17,467 nucleotides of DNA from Clostridia bacterium (GTDB taxonomy: Bacteria > Bacillota_A > Clostridia > Oscillospirales > CAG-272). Made by a program: the position numbers and the translations under genes. How positions within the stretch are numbered: the first letter of the stretch is position 1; the number at the start of each line of letters is the position of its first letter. The notes below the pieces were generated by a model that saw only the letters and a program-made list of their open reading frames with translations, was not told where the DNA came from and did not search any database. The DNA is taken from NCBI GenBank assembly GCA_017462145.1, contig JAFTRT010000216.1:1-17467 (forward strand). The letters are read 5' to 3'. This document shows, piece after piece, positions 6,922 through 14,071 of this stretch.

Positions 6922-8168
6922 CGTACCGATCCCTCACCGGCAATGAGATACTTTTCCGTGGTCAGCGCACGCAGACCCATGGGGCCTCTGACGTGAAGCT
7001 TTTGGGTGGAAATGCCGATCTCGGCACCAAAGCCAAACTCTCCGCCGTCGGTGAAGCGAGTGGAGGCGTTGACGTAAACTGCCGCCGCATTGACCTCCCG
7101 CTGGAAGCGCAGACCCCGTTCCTCGTTTGCGGTGACAATGGCTTCGCTGTGACCTGTATTATAGCGATTGATATGCCGAATGGAATCGGACAGGGTATTG
7201 ACGACCTTGACGGCCAGAATGGAATCGTTGTATTCGGTTGCCCAATCCTCTTCGGTGGCCTCCTTGGCGTAGGGCAGAAGCACCCGTGTACGGGGACAGC
7301 CTCTCAGCTCCACATGATGGGGGCGGAGGGCTTCCTCCAGCATCGGCAAAAACTGAGCGGCGATGCTGGCATGCACCAACAGGGTTTCCATTGCATTGCA
7401 CACCGAGGGACGGGAGCACTTGGCGTTGATGACAATCTCCTTGGCCATCTCCAGATCGGCATATTCATCCACAAACACGTGGCAGTTTCCCGCTCCCGTT
7501 TCAATGACGGGAACTTTGGCGTTTTCCGTAACGGCACGGATAAGCCCCTTGCCGCCTCGGGGAATGAGAACGTCCAGATATCCCCGCATGGACATGAGCA
7601 CATTGGCACTTTCTCGATCGGTGGATTCTACCAGCTCCACTGCGTGGGGATCCAAGCCGCAATCGCAAAGTGCCTCCTTGATGAGCTTGACCGCAGCCTT
7701 GTTGGTCTCAATGGCCTCTTTTCCGCCTCGAAGCACCACGGCGTTGCCCGTTTTGAGACAGAGCACGGCAGAGTCCACGGTGACATTGGGACGAGCCTCG
7801 TAAATAATGCCCACCACACCCAAAGGAACACGGATGCGGCGGATGAGGAGGCCGGAGGGACGACTCCATTCCTCTCCCGTTCCAATCGGATCCTCCAGCT
7901 CGGCGATATCCCGAATGGAGGCGCAAATATCCGTAATGCGGCGATCGGTGAGGGTGAGACGGTCTAACATCTGGCGGGGAACGCCGTTGGCGTCTGCCGC
8001 CTCCAAATCGTTGGCGTTGGCTGTGAGCAGAGTCGTTTTGTTTTGCTCCAGCTTTTGTGCAATGGCAAGAAGCAGGCGGTTTTTATCCTCTGTGGAAGCC
8101 AGTGCAAGACTGACCGATGCCATTTTGGCATTGGTACAAAGATTGGTCAATTCTTCCTGTATGGTCAT
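6918..8168 (-). CDS. proA: Gamma-glutamyl phosphate reductase
   Basis: ProA reduces L-glutamyl-5-phosphate to glutamate semialdehyde with NADPH, the second step of proline synthesis. The 416-residue product has the normal length. It shows YEARPNVTVD and KTGNAVVLRGGKEA (residues 123-152), ETGAGNCHVFVD (223-234) and the catalytic Cys257 in SRPSVCNAMETLL. The ATG at 8168 is selected because AAGGAT lies upstream and because it forms an ATGA overlap with the preceding flavin reductase-like gene; an in-frame start at 8219 would add a Lys-rich N-terminus inside that gene. Glutamate kinase (proB), the usual neighbour, is not in the window, so it must lie elsewhere or be replaced. Confidence 0.96.
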   Translation of the reverse strand: MTIQEELTNLCTNAKMASVSLALASTEDKNRLLLAIAQKLEQNKTTLLTANANDLEAADANGVPRQMLDRLTLTDRRITDICASIRDIAELEDPIGTGEEWSRPSGLLIRRIRVPLGVVGIIYEARPNVTVDSAVLCLKTGNAVVLRGGKEAIETNKAAVKLIKEALCDCGLDPHAVELVESTDRESANVLMSMRGYLDVLIPRGGKGLIRAVTENAKVPVIETGAGNCHVFVDEYADLEMAKEIVINAKCSRPSVCNAMETLLVHASIAAQFLPMLEEALRPHHVELRGCPRTRVLLPYAKEATEEDWATEYNDSILAVKVVNTLSDSIRHINRYNTGHSEAIVTANEERGLRFQREVNAAAVYVNASTRFTDGGEFGFGAEIGISTQKLHVRGPMGLRALTTEKYLIAGEGSVR

Positions 8169-8692
8169 GTTGTTGGATCCTTCTTTCCGTTTTTTTGGTA
8201 GGCCTTTTCCAGTTGACACACGAAGACCCGATGGTAGTCTCCCTCGTAATGCTTGAGCAGGGAGGGGTCGAGAAAGCTTGCTTCCTTCAACGTGTCAACG
8301 TACAGCGGCTTGACGATGAGAACGGTCTCTGCCTCTTCGATGGCATCCACACCGTCCAGCTGAACGGTATGCAATCCGCACCGAGCCAGTTTATCCATAT
8401 CCCGTCCGCTTTCCCGACCGCAGATACGAAGTGCTTCCCGGTGCTCCTCCCCCAAAAAGGCAAGGGAAAGGCGGTCAGCCTCCTCGGCCAAAGGACAGGT
8501 GTGCCGCTGCGGGCGAATGAACAACACGCAAACGGGAAGATTCCACAGAACACCCATACAGCCCCAACTGGCGGTCATGGCATTGACACGGCCGTTTTTC
8601 TCGTCCTTTGCGGTAATCAGCATCCATTGCTTGCCCACCATTTCCATGGCATTTCCCAATTGGGAGGGGGCAATTTCACGAAAAGACTTCAT
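8165..8692 (-). CDS. Flavin reductase-like FMN-binding protein
   Basis: A 175-residue protein of the FMN-binding split-barrel (flavin reductase-like/flavoredoxin) family. The recognisable core is NAMTASWGCMGVLWNLPV followed by VCVLFIRPQRHT, with LSLAFLGEEHREAL and a C-terminal YHRVFVCQLEKAY. These proteins bind FMN and shuttle electrons or reduce flavin; the partner is not evident here. The ATG at 8692 has GAAGGAG at good spacing, whereas the longer open frame upstream runs through the promoter region. It is the first gene of a three-gene operon and its stop overlaps the proA start (ATGA). Confidence 0.85.
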   Translation of the reverse strand: MKSFREIAPSQLGNAMEMVGKQWMLITAKDEKNGRVNAMTASWGCMGVLWNLPVCVLFIRPQRHTCPLAEEADRLSLAFLGEEHREALRICGRESGRDMDKLARCGLHTVQLDGVDAIEEAETVLIVKPLYVDTLKEASFLDPSLLKHYEGDYHRVFVCQLEKAYQKNGKKDPTT

Positions 8693-8728
8693 GTAACACA
8701 CTCCTTCATTCATTCGTTCTACAATAAT

Positions 8729-8757
8729 ATCATAGCAAAAAAAAGCCGTTTCGTCAA
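8729..8757 (-). promoter_or_regulatory. Promoter of the flavin reductase-proA-phosphodiesterase operon
   Basis: On the minus strand TTGACG (8752-8757) and TATGAT (8729-8734) are 17 bases apart, with a T(8) tract in the spacer just before the -10 box. The arrangement resembles the lipoprotein promoter at 3112-3140. Confidence 0.8.
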
Positions 8758-8839
8758 TGCGTTGCGGGCTTTTTTTTCGATTTTGAGAAAAAAAGGGAGA
8801 TTTTTTTGGCACATAAGGGGTAAAATCGTCAAAAAATAC

Positions 8840-8868
8840 TGGACAACGGGGAGAAAAAAGAGTATAAT
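8840..8868 (+). promoter_or_regulatory. Promoter of the DAHP synthase gene
   Basis: TGGACA (8840-8845) and TATAAT (8863-8868) with a 17-base spacer. The leader to the start codon is only about 30 bases, so it has no room for a leader-peptide attenuator. Confidence 0.8.
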
Positions 8869-8903
8869 AGGGGATAGTATTTTTCAATGGAAGGAACCCC
8901 GAT

Positions 8904-9938
8904 ATGCAAAACAATATGACCTTTATTCGCAAGCTCCCCATTCCCATGGAGGTGAAGGAGCAATATCCTCTGAAGGCAGAATACGCAGAGGCAAAAAAGC
9001 AGAGAGACGCACAGATCGCCGATATTTTTACGGGAAAGGACAGCCGCTTGGCATTGATCATCGGCCCTTGCTCGGCAGACCGCGAGGATGCGGTGTTGGA
9101 CTATATTTCCCGTTTGGCTCGGGTACAGGAGAAGGTGGCAGAGAAACTGCTCATCATCCCTCGCATCTACACCAACAAGCCTCGTACCACGGGTGACGGC
9201 TACAAGGGAATGCTTCATCAGCCCGATCCCAACGCCAGTGAGGATATGCTGGAGGGAATCATTGCCATTCGCCGTCTGCACACCAAGGCCATTGAAGAGA
9301 CAGGGCTCTTCTGTGCCGACGAGATGCTTTATCCCGAAAACTACCGTTACCTGTCCGATCTGCTTTCCTACGTGGCCATCGGCGCACGGTCGGTGGAAAA
9401 TCAGCAGCACCGCCTCACCGCCAGTGGGATTGATATTCCCGTTGGCATGAAGAACCCCACGGGTGGAGATATTTCGGTGATGCTCAACTCCATTACGGCG
9501 GCACAGCATTCCCATACCTTCCTGTATCGAGGCTGGGAGTGTGTTTCCAAGGGCAACCCCTTGGCACACGCTATTTTGCGCGGCTTTGTCAACAACCACG
9601 GAGAATCGCTTCCCAACTATCATTACGAGGATCTGATTTCTTTGTATCGTGATTATTCCGCACGCAATTTGGCCAATATGGCACTGATCGTGGATGCCAA
9701 CCACGCAAACTCCGGCAAGAAATATTTGGAGCAGAGCCGGATCTGCAAGGACGTGCTCCACTCCTGCCGCCATTCTGCCGAGATTAAGAGCATGGTCAAA
9801 GGCTTTATGATCGAAAGCTATCTGGAGGATGGTTCCCAGAAGATCGGTGAGAACGTTTACGGCAAATCCATTACCGACCCCTGCATCGGTTGGGAGAAGA
9901 CCGAGCGGTTGATTTACGATTTGGCTGACTTGGTCTGA
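8904..9938 (+). CDS. 3-deoxy-7-phosphoheptulonate (DAHP) synthase, class I AroG/F/H type
   Basis: Catalyses the first step of the shikimate pathway, condensing phosphoenolpyruvate with erythrose 4-phosphate. The 344-residue product is close in length to the E. coli isozymes. Visible landmarks are LIIGPCSADRE with the metal-ligand Cys56, IYTNKPRTTGDGYKGMLHQP (PEP-binding region, about 88-107), IGARSVENQQHR (159-170), GMKNPTGGD (181-189), a metal-ligand His in VDANHANSGKK, Glu in MIESYLEDG and Asp in SITDPCIGW. The start at 8904 has AAGGAA upstream. It stands alone between a promoter and a terminator. Feedback specificity (Phe, Tyr or Trp) cannot be read with confidence, so no isozyme symbol is given. 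Confidence 0.95.
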   Translation: MQNNMTFIRKLPIPMEVKEQYPLKAEYAEAKKQRDAQIADIFTGKDSRLALIIGPCSADREDAVLDYISRLARVQEKVAEKLLIIPRIYTNKPRTTGDGYKGMLHQPDPNASEDMLEGIIAIRRLHTKAIEETGLFCADEMLYPENYRYLSDLLSYVAIGARSVENQQHRLTASGIDIPVGMKNPTGGDISVMLNSITAAQHSHTFLYRGWECVSKGNPLAHAILRGFVNNHGESLPNYHYEDLISLYRDYSARNLANMALIVDANHANSGKKYLEQSRICKDVLHSCRHSAEIKSMVKGFMIESYLEDGSQKIGENVYGKSITDPCIGWEKTERLIYDLADLV

Positions 9939-9952
9939 CCATAAAATTTTGG

Positions 9953-9990
9953 AAAAGAGTCTTTCTGATGAAGGGCTCTTTTTTCTTTTT
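9953..9990 (+). terminator. Terminator of the DAHP synthase gene
   Basis: AAAAGAGTCTTTC (9953-9965) pairs with GAAGGGCTCTTTT (9970-9982) around a TGAT loop, including two G-T pairs, and is followed by a T-rich run. Confidence 0.85.
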
Positions 9991-10027
9991 GCCACCATAA
10001 TATGCTTATTTTGCAACTGACGGTTGG

Positions 10028-10056
10028 TTTGAAAATATGGGCATATATGCTATACT
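10028..10056 (+). promoter_or_regulatory. Promoter of the surface phosphoesterase gene
   Basis: A TTGAAA-like -35 (10029-10034) is followed by an extended -10, TGC plus TATACT (10051-10056), after 16 bases. A perfect 10-base palindrome GCATATATGC (10041-10050) fills the spacer next to the -10 box and could be an operator, although AT-rich palindromes of this size also arise by chance. Confidence 0.65.
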
Positions 10057-10110
10057 GGGGCTGATAAAGTACAATCTGTTTGTACAAAAATAACGAAAGG
10101 TGGAAGAGCA

Positions 10111-12624
10111 ATGAGAAAAATGAGAACCATTCTTGCATCGCTGATGTGTATCAGCATGCTCCTGACGCTTCTGGGTGGCTTGACTTTGGTATCGGCAGAC
10201 GATACCCCCTCGGTTACCACGGATAAGACCGTGTATTTGGAGGGAGAGGATATCATGGTCACAGGAACCGGCTCCGCCGCCGCCAAGGACTGGATCGGTA
10301 TTCAGCCCAAAGACGACACCGGTAACTCGATCTATTGGTATTATATCACCGATGCCACCAACGGTGTTCCCGTGAACATCACCAAGGCAAATGATACGGT
10401 CAAGACCTCCTCAAGACCGAATCCAAACGACTACAATCTCCCCGCAGGCGATTACATCGTGTATTTCGTCCCCTCCAACGGCTATGCGGCATCCAAGACC
10501 TTGACCGTAGAGATCACCATTACCGCAAAGCTGGCCGCCGCTCCTACGGCGTTTACCTATGAGCTGACCGATGCCACCAGTGGTTGGGCGGCAGGAAGCG
10601 CTTCGGTGACCGCTGCGACTCCTTGGGTGGTTTTGTACTGGGGAGATGCCAACGGCAAGCTGGCAGATCAGGCTCCCCTGGGATACTGGAAGACCAAGAA
10701 CGGCGTTGCTGACATTACGGTGGAAGCCGGAATTCCCGTTCCCGTCAAGGCTACCCGGGTATTGGCGTATGGCTGTGAGACCGACAATGAGTCGGCAACC
10801 TGCATGGCAGTGGATCTGCCCGCAGGCTCTCAGGCACCCCTTTCTACCAACAAGATGACCTATGTGGTGGGCGAACCCATTTTGGTAACGGCTCATACCG
10901 ATACCCCTACTGCTTTGGACTGGGTTGGCTTTGCCGCCAAGGGAAGCACCGCTTCCTTCTCCTACTACTATCTGTATGAGAATTATAACAACATGACCAC
11001 CAACGATGTGGCAGTCGATGCTACCTTGAAAGAGCTTCCCATGGTGGTCAACGGTAATCGGGAGTGGACCGAGTTTATCGAGGGTACTTATGACGTGGCG
11101 TGGATCGCCAAGAACGATTACTATTATAAAAATTCTTTCCTGTTCTCCTTTGAGGTGGTGGCTACGGCTCCCGATCCCTTTATGGACGTTCCCGCCGCAC
11201 CCGTGTCTGCAACTTATACGCTGGAGAATGAGACCGACGGTATGGCGGACGGCTCGCTGGAGATCCAACTGGCTGAGGGTCATACCGCTACCGATATCGT
11301 GATGTATTGGGCAAATGCGGAAGGAAAGCTGACGGGCTATACCGCATTGGCAAAGTTTAAGGTTGCATCCGACGTGACCGAGATTACCCATCCCATGGTT
11401 GCCAACACGCTCATTCCCGCAGGCGCAACCAAGCTGTTGATCTATACCTCCAATCAGATGGGTCTGAGTGAGACACCTCTGGAGGTAACCTTGCCCGAGG
11501 GTGCCGCAGGCTTTGACTTTGGTGCTGTGATTGATGAGTTCCAGGTGGTCAGCGACATTCACATTACCGCAGACAATACGCACACTTACAATCAGAATTT
11601 CTTGAAAATGCTGCAGGACGTTGCGCAGAACAGCCCCAACAGCAGCGGTATCTACGTGAACGGTGACATGGCCAACTCCGGTTCGGCTACCGAATATGAA
11701 AATATGTGGAGCTTGTACGAGTCGGTAGAGGGACTGCCTGCCATGTATTTGGGTCTGGGCAACCACGATCTGTACGGCGGATACGAAACGGGCGTAGAGC
11801 TGTTCTGCTCCAACGTAACGTTGGAGGATGGCTCTCATCCCGAAACACCGTATTATGACGTTTGGAAGAACGGCTATCACTTCATTTTCTTGGCCTCCGA
11901 TACCGAAATGTCTTCCGGAACCATGATCAACGAGGAGCAGATGACATGGTTCCGCTCCAAGCTGGATGAAAACCGAGAGGTGGATAAGCCGGTGTTTGTA
12001 TTCCTCCATACGCCCATGTATGAGACCGTATCGGGCAGTGCCGCAGAAGAGGGCTGGTATGGCGTAAACGGTGTGACCGAGGCCTCCATCCGCAAGGTTT
12101 TGAAGGATTATCCCGAGGTTGTCTTCTTTACGGGTCATACCCACTGGACGCTGGACGGTGCCAACGCCATGCGTGAGAGAAGTGCCAACCTTCCCACTCT
12201 GTTCAACACGGCTGCAGTTGCGTATCTGTGGAGCGGCTACGACGTGGTGACCGGTGAGAATCTGGACGGAAGCCAAGGCTATTACGTTCGTGTTTACGAG
12301 GATAAGCTGTTGGTATTGGGACGTGACTTTACGACAGGTGAGTGGGTCTCCTCGGCACAGTTTGTTGTGGACTTTGCTTCCTTGACACCTGCACCTGAAC
12401 CGATGCCCGATCCCGATCCGAATCCCGATCCTACGCCGACTCCCGATGACGGTGATACCACCACCGAGCCCATCGGGGATACGACCACCGAGCCTGTGAA
12501 CGGCGGAAACGACGATGGCTCCAAGGGTGCCAATCCGCTGCCCATCATCATCGGATGTGTTGTAGGTGTGATTGCACTTGCCGCCGTCGTGGTTGTGATC
12601 GTTGTGATCAAGAAAAAGCACTGA
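10111..12624 (+). CDS. Secreted, membrane-anchored metallophosphoesterase with duplicated N-terminal modules
   Basis: An 837-residue envelope protein. A signal peptide (RKMR, hydrophobic core, likely cut after VSA29) is followed by an A-B-A-B array. The A modules (about 34-143 and 245-352) start with TxKxxYxxGExIxVT and contain DWIG/DWVGF and an aromatic YYxY strand. The B modules (about 148-240 and 360-462) contain a strand ending in LYWGDANGKL or MYWANAEGKL. The calcineurin-like catalytic domain runs from about 478 to 750 with Asp482/His484 (SDIH), Asp519 (NGDM), GNHD (550-553), His633 (LHTP) and GHTH (675-678). A Pro/Asp/Thr linker (about 760-805) leads to a transmembrane helix and a KKKH tail. 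The catalytic domain faces outside; the substrate is unknown. Start is backed by GGTGG upstream. Confidence 0.88.
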   Translation: MRKMRTILASLMCISMLLTLLGGLTLVSADDTPSVTTDKTVYLEGEDIMVTGTGSAAAKDWIGIQPKDDTGNSIYWYYITDATNGVPVNITKANDTVKTSSRPNPNDYNLPAGDYIVYFVPSNGYAASKTLTVEITITAKLAAAPTAFTYELTDATSGWAAGSASVTAATPWVVLYWGDANGKLADQAPLGYWKTKNGVADITVEAGIPVPVKATRVLAYGCETDNESATCMAVDLPAGSQAPLSTNKMTYVVGEPILVTAHTDTPTALDWVGFAAKGSTASFSYYYLYENYNNMTTNDVAVDATLKELPMVVNGNREWTEFIEGTYDVAWIAKNDYYYKNSFLFSFEVVATAPDPFMDVPAAPVSATYTLENETDGMADGSLEIQLAEGHTATDIVMYWANAEGKLTGYTALAKFKVASDVTEITHPMVANTLIPAGATKLLIYTSNQMGLSETPLEVTLPEGAAGFDFGAVIDEFQVVSDIHITADNTHTYNQNFLKMLQDVAQNSPNSSGIYVNGDMANSGSATEYENMWSLYESVEGLPAMYLGLGNHDLYGGYETGVELFCSNVTLEDGSHPETPYYDVWKNGYHFIFLASDTEMSSGTMINEEQMTWFRSKLDENREVDKPVFVFLHTPMYETVSGSAAEEGWYGVNGVTEASIRKVLKDYPEVVFFTGHTHWTLDGANAMRERSANLPTLFNTAAVAYLWSGYDVVTGENLDGSQGYYVRVYEDKLLVLGRDFTTGEWVSSAQFVVDFASLTPAPEPMPDPDPNPDPTPTPDDGDTTTEPIGDTTTEPVNGGNDDGSKGANPLPIIIGCVVGVIALAAVVVVIVVIKKKH

Positions 12625-12662
12625 TCTTGACTGAGATTCGGTTGGAAGATACCGAAAGAAAG

Positions 12663-12700
12663 AACGGGGAGCTCGCTTGCGAGCTCCCCGTTTGGTTTAT
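12663..12700. terminator. Hairpin between the phosphoesterase gene and the ribbon-helix-helix gene
   Basis: A perfect inverted repeat, 12663-12675 with 12680-12692 around a CTTG loop, is GC-rich. T-runs on both sides are interrupted (TTTGGTTT on plus; TTCTTTCTTT on minus). It sits between the two convergent genes and is probably a bidirectional terminator. Confidence 0.75.
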
Positions 12701-12891
12701 GGTTCTTTCGGATCGGTGATCTGTTCGGGAATGTATTTTCCGTTCTTTTTGTGTTGGCGGATGCACTCGGTGAGCAGATATTCGATCTGTCCGTTCACCG
12801 AACGAAAATCGGCCTCTGCCCATGCGGCAAGCTCCCGATAGGTCTCGGGGGAAAGCCGCAGGGGCACTTGCTTTTTTTGCGGATCCGACAT
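12697..12891 (-). CDS. Small ribbon-helix-helix (Arc/CopG-like) DNA-binding protein
   Basis: A 64-residue protein with a classic ribbon-helix-helix layout: a short strand (QVPLRL, residues 8-13), a first helix after SPETYRELAAWAEADFRS, a turn (VNGQ), and a second helix (IEYLLTECIRQHKK), then a polar tail. Such proteins bind DNA as dimers through the strand. The ATG at 12891 lies one base after the SPFH gene stop (TGATATG) with no clear ribosome binding site, so translation is probably coupled to the SPFH gene. It may be the regulator of the pair, because two identical 8-base palindromes overlap the shared promoter. No toxin gene is nearby, so an antitoxin role is not supported. The family call is from pattern alone. 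Confidence 0.82.
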   Translation of the reverse strand: MSDPQKKQVPLRLSPETYRELAAWAEADFRSVNGQIEYLLTECIRQHKKNGKYIPEQITDPKEP

Positions 12892-12892
12892 A

Positions 12893-13894
12893 TCAGTACA
12901 GAGAGCCCGAATTGACCACGGGCTGTGCATCGTGGTTGCCGCAGAGAACCACCAAGAGATTGGAGACCATGGCGGCCTTACGCTCCTCATCCAGCTCAAT
13001 GGTATTGTTTTGACTCAACCGCTCCAGTGCCATTTCCACCATGCCTACGGCACCGTCCACGATCATTTTACGGGCATCGATGATGGCCGAGGCCTGCTGA
13101 CGCTGCAGCATGACGGCGGCGATCTCGGTGGCGTATGCCAGATAGGTGATACGGGCTTCTACGATCTCAATTCCCGCCACGCCCACACGCTCTTGGATCT
13201 CCTCTCGGATACGGGCGGCCACAATCTCGCTGGAGCCTCTCAGGCTTCCGTCATCGGCAAGACCGTCTCCCGTGGTGTCTACGTTGGGGGCTACGTCGTA
13301 GGGGTAGAGACGCACGATGTTTCGCAGGGCTGTATCGCATTGCAGGGAGAGATATTCCTTGTAGTTGTCTACGTTGAATACGGCTTTGGCCGTATCCACG
13401 ATACGCCAGGTGACGGCAATGCCGATCTCAATGGGATTGCCCAGACAGTCGTTGATCTTCTGGCGGTTGTTGCTCAAGGTCATGATCTTTAGGGACAGCT
13501 TTTTGTCTACCATTTCGGCACTCACCTGCTGCCCGCTTGCCACTGTGGCGGTTTTCACGTCGCCGCTTTGGTTCAGCTTCGTTTTGGCGGCCGGATTGAC
13601 AGCGGTGCAGAAGGGATTGACGAAATAAAAGCCGTTGCCCTTGAGGGTGCCCACGTATTTACCGAACAGGGTCAGCACCAGTGCCTCTTGAGGCTTGAGA
13701 ACCTTCAGACCGGGGATCACCAGCCAGCCGATGCACAAATAGGCGATCGACACGATAAACAGGACGGGATTGCCTCCTGTTTCCATTTGCATTGCTCCAA
13801 AGATCGTTCCCACGGTGGCGGCAAGGTACAACAGAACGGTGATGATCAGTACGAGCATACCGTATTGCTTTCCCTTCAAAATTTTTTCTTCCAT
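12893..13894 (-). CDS. SPFH/band 7 domain membrane protein
   Basis: A 333-residue protein with two N-terminal transmembrane helices (about 12-34 and 43-62), then an SPFH (stomatin/prohibitin/flotillin/HflK) domain. It begins with VLKPQEALVLTLFGKYVGTLKGNGFYFVNPF and continues to IGIAVTWRIVDTAKAVFNV, and a helical segment (about 255-300) contains RQQASAIIDARKMIVDGAVGMVEMALERL. Such proteins form oligomeric assemblies that organise membranes or regulate membrane proteases. The start at 13894 has GGAGGAA upstream. The promoter and a double palindrome lie directly upstream. It is followed at one base by the ribbon-helix-helix gene, a pairing I recall from other Clostridia genomes but cannot verify here. 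The client protein is unknown. Confidence 0.9.
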   Translation of the reverse strand: MEEKILKGKQYGMLVLIITVLLYLAATVGTIFGAMQMETGGNPVLFIVSIAYLCIGWLVIPGLKVLKPQEALVLTLFGKYVGTLKGNGFYFVNPFCTAVNPAAKTKLNQSGDVKTATVASGQQVSAEMVDKKLSLKIMTLSNNRQKINDCLGNPIEIGIAVTWRIVDTAKAVFNVDNYKEYLSLQCDTALRNIVRLYPYDVAPNVDTTGDGLADDGSLRGSSEIVAARIREEIQERVGVAGIEIVEARITYLAYATEIAAVMLQRQQASAIIDARKMIVDGAVGMVEMALERLSQNNTIELDEERKAAMVSNLLVVLCGNHDAQPVVNSGSLY

Positions 13895-13916
13895 GAATTA
13901 TTCCTCCGTATTAAAG

Positions 13917-13939
13917 TGATATCAATATGATATCATATT
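13917..13939. promoter_or_regulatory. Twin TGATATCA operator-like palindromes over the SPFH promoter
   Basis: The perfect 8-base palindrome TGATATCA occurs twice, at 13917-13924 and 13928-13935, exactly 11 bases (one helical turn) apart. The second copy is the core of a 16-base palindrome (13924-13939) and overlaps the -10 box of the SPFH promoter. This is the arrangement expected for cooperative binding of a dimeric repressor, plausibly the ribbon-helix-helix protein of the same operon. Confidence 0.55.
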
Positions 13940-13955
13940 CAAAAAACATTGTCAA
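13927..13955 (-). promoter_or_regulatory. Promoter of the SPFH/ribbon-helix-helix operon
   Basis: On the minus strand TTGACA (13950-13955) and TATCAT (13927-13932) are 17 bases apart. The -10 box is inside the palindromic region. Confidence 0.75.
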
Positions 13956-14012
13956 GAGAAACACGAAAAAATTTTTCTTGGATGCGATTTTACAAAAATA
14001 TGAAGAAAATGC

Positions 14013-14041
14013 TTGAAAAAAGGGAAAAAATATGGTACAAT
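14013..14041 (+). promoter_or_regulatory. pyk: Pyruvate kinase promoter
   Basis: TTGAAA (14013-14018) and TACAAT (14036-14041) are 17 bases apart, with an extended -10 TGG before TACAAT. It diverges from the SPFH promoter across an A-tract-rich interval. Confidence 0.75.
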
Positions 14042-14071
14042 CACCCCGAAGAATTGCAAAGGAGAATGCAG

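Noticed and set aside
8761..8860. Alternating A- and T-tracts between the flavin reductase and DAHP synthase promoters, suggesting curved DNA or an AT-rich element.
   Set aside because: Such tracts are ordinary in clostridial divergent promoter regions and the phasing is irregular; nothing specific can be claimed.
8869..8903. GGGG and CCCC in the DAHP synthase leader that might sequester the ribosome binding site.
   Set aside because: Only four base pairs with a long loop; no attenuator peptide or terminator is present.
10411..12621. A very long open frame (736 codons) on the minus strand opposite the surface phosphoesterase gene.
   Set aside because: The plus-strand frame has a signal peptide, complete metallophosphoesterase motifs and a membrane anchor. 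The reverse product is rich in His, Gly and Gln with no recognisable domain, typical of an antisense shadow.
12697..13894. A type II toxin-antitoxin reading of the ribbon-helix-helix gene.
   Set aside because: The neighbour is a 333-residue SPFH membrane protein, not a toxin, and the downstream gene is convergent.
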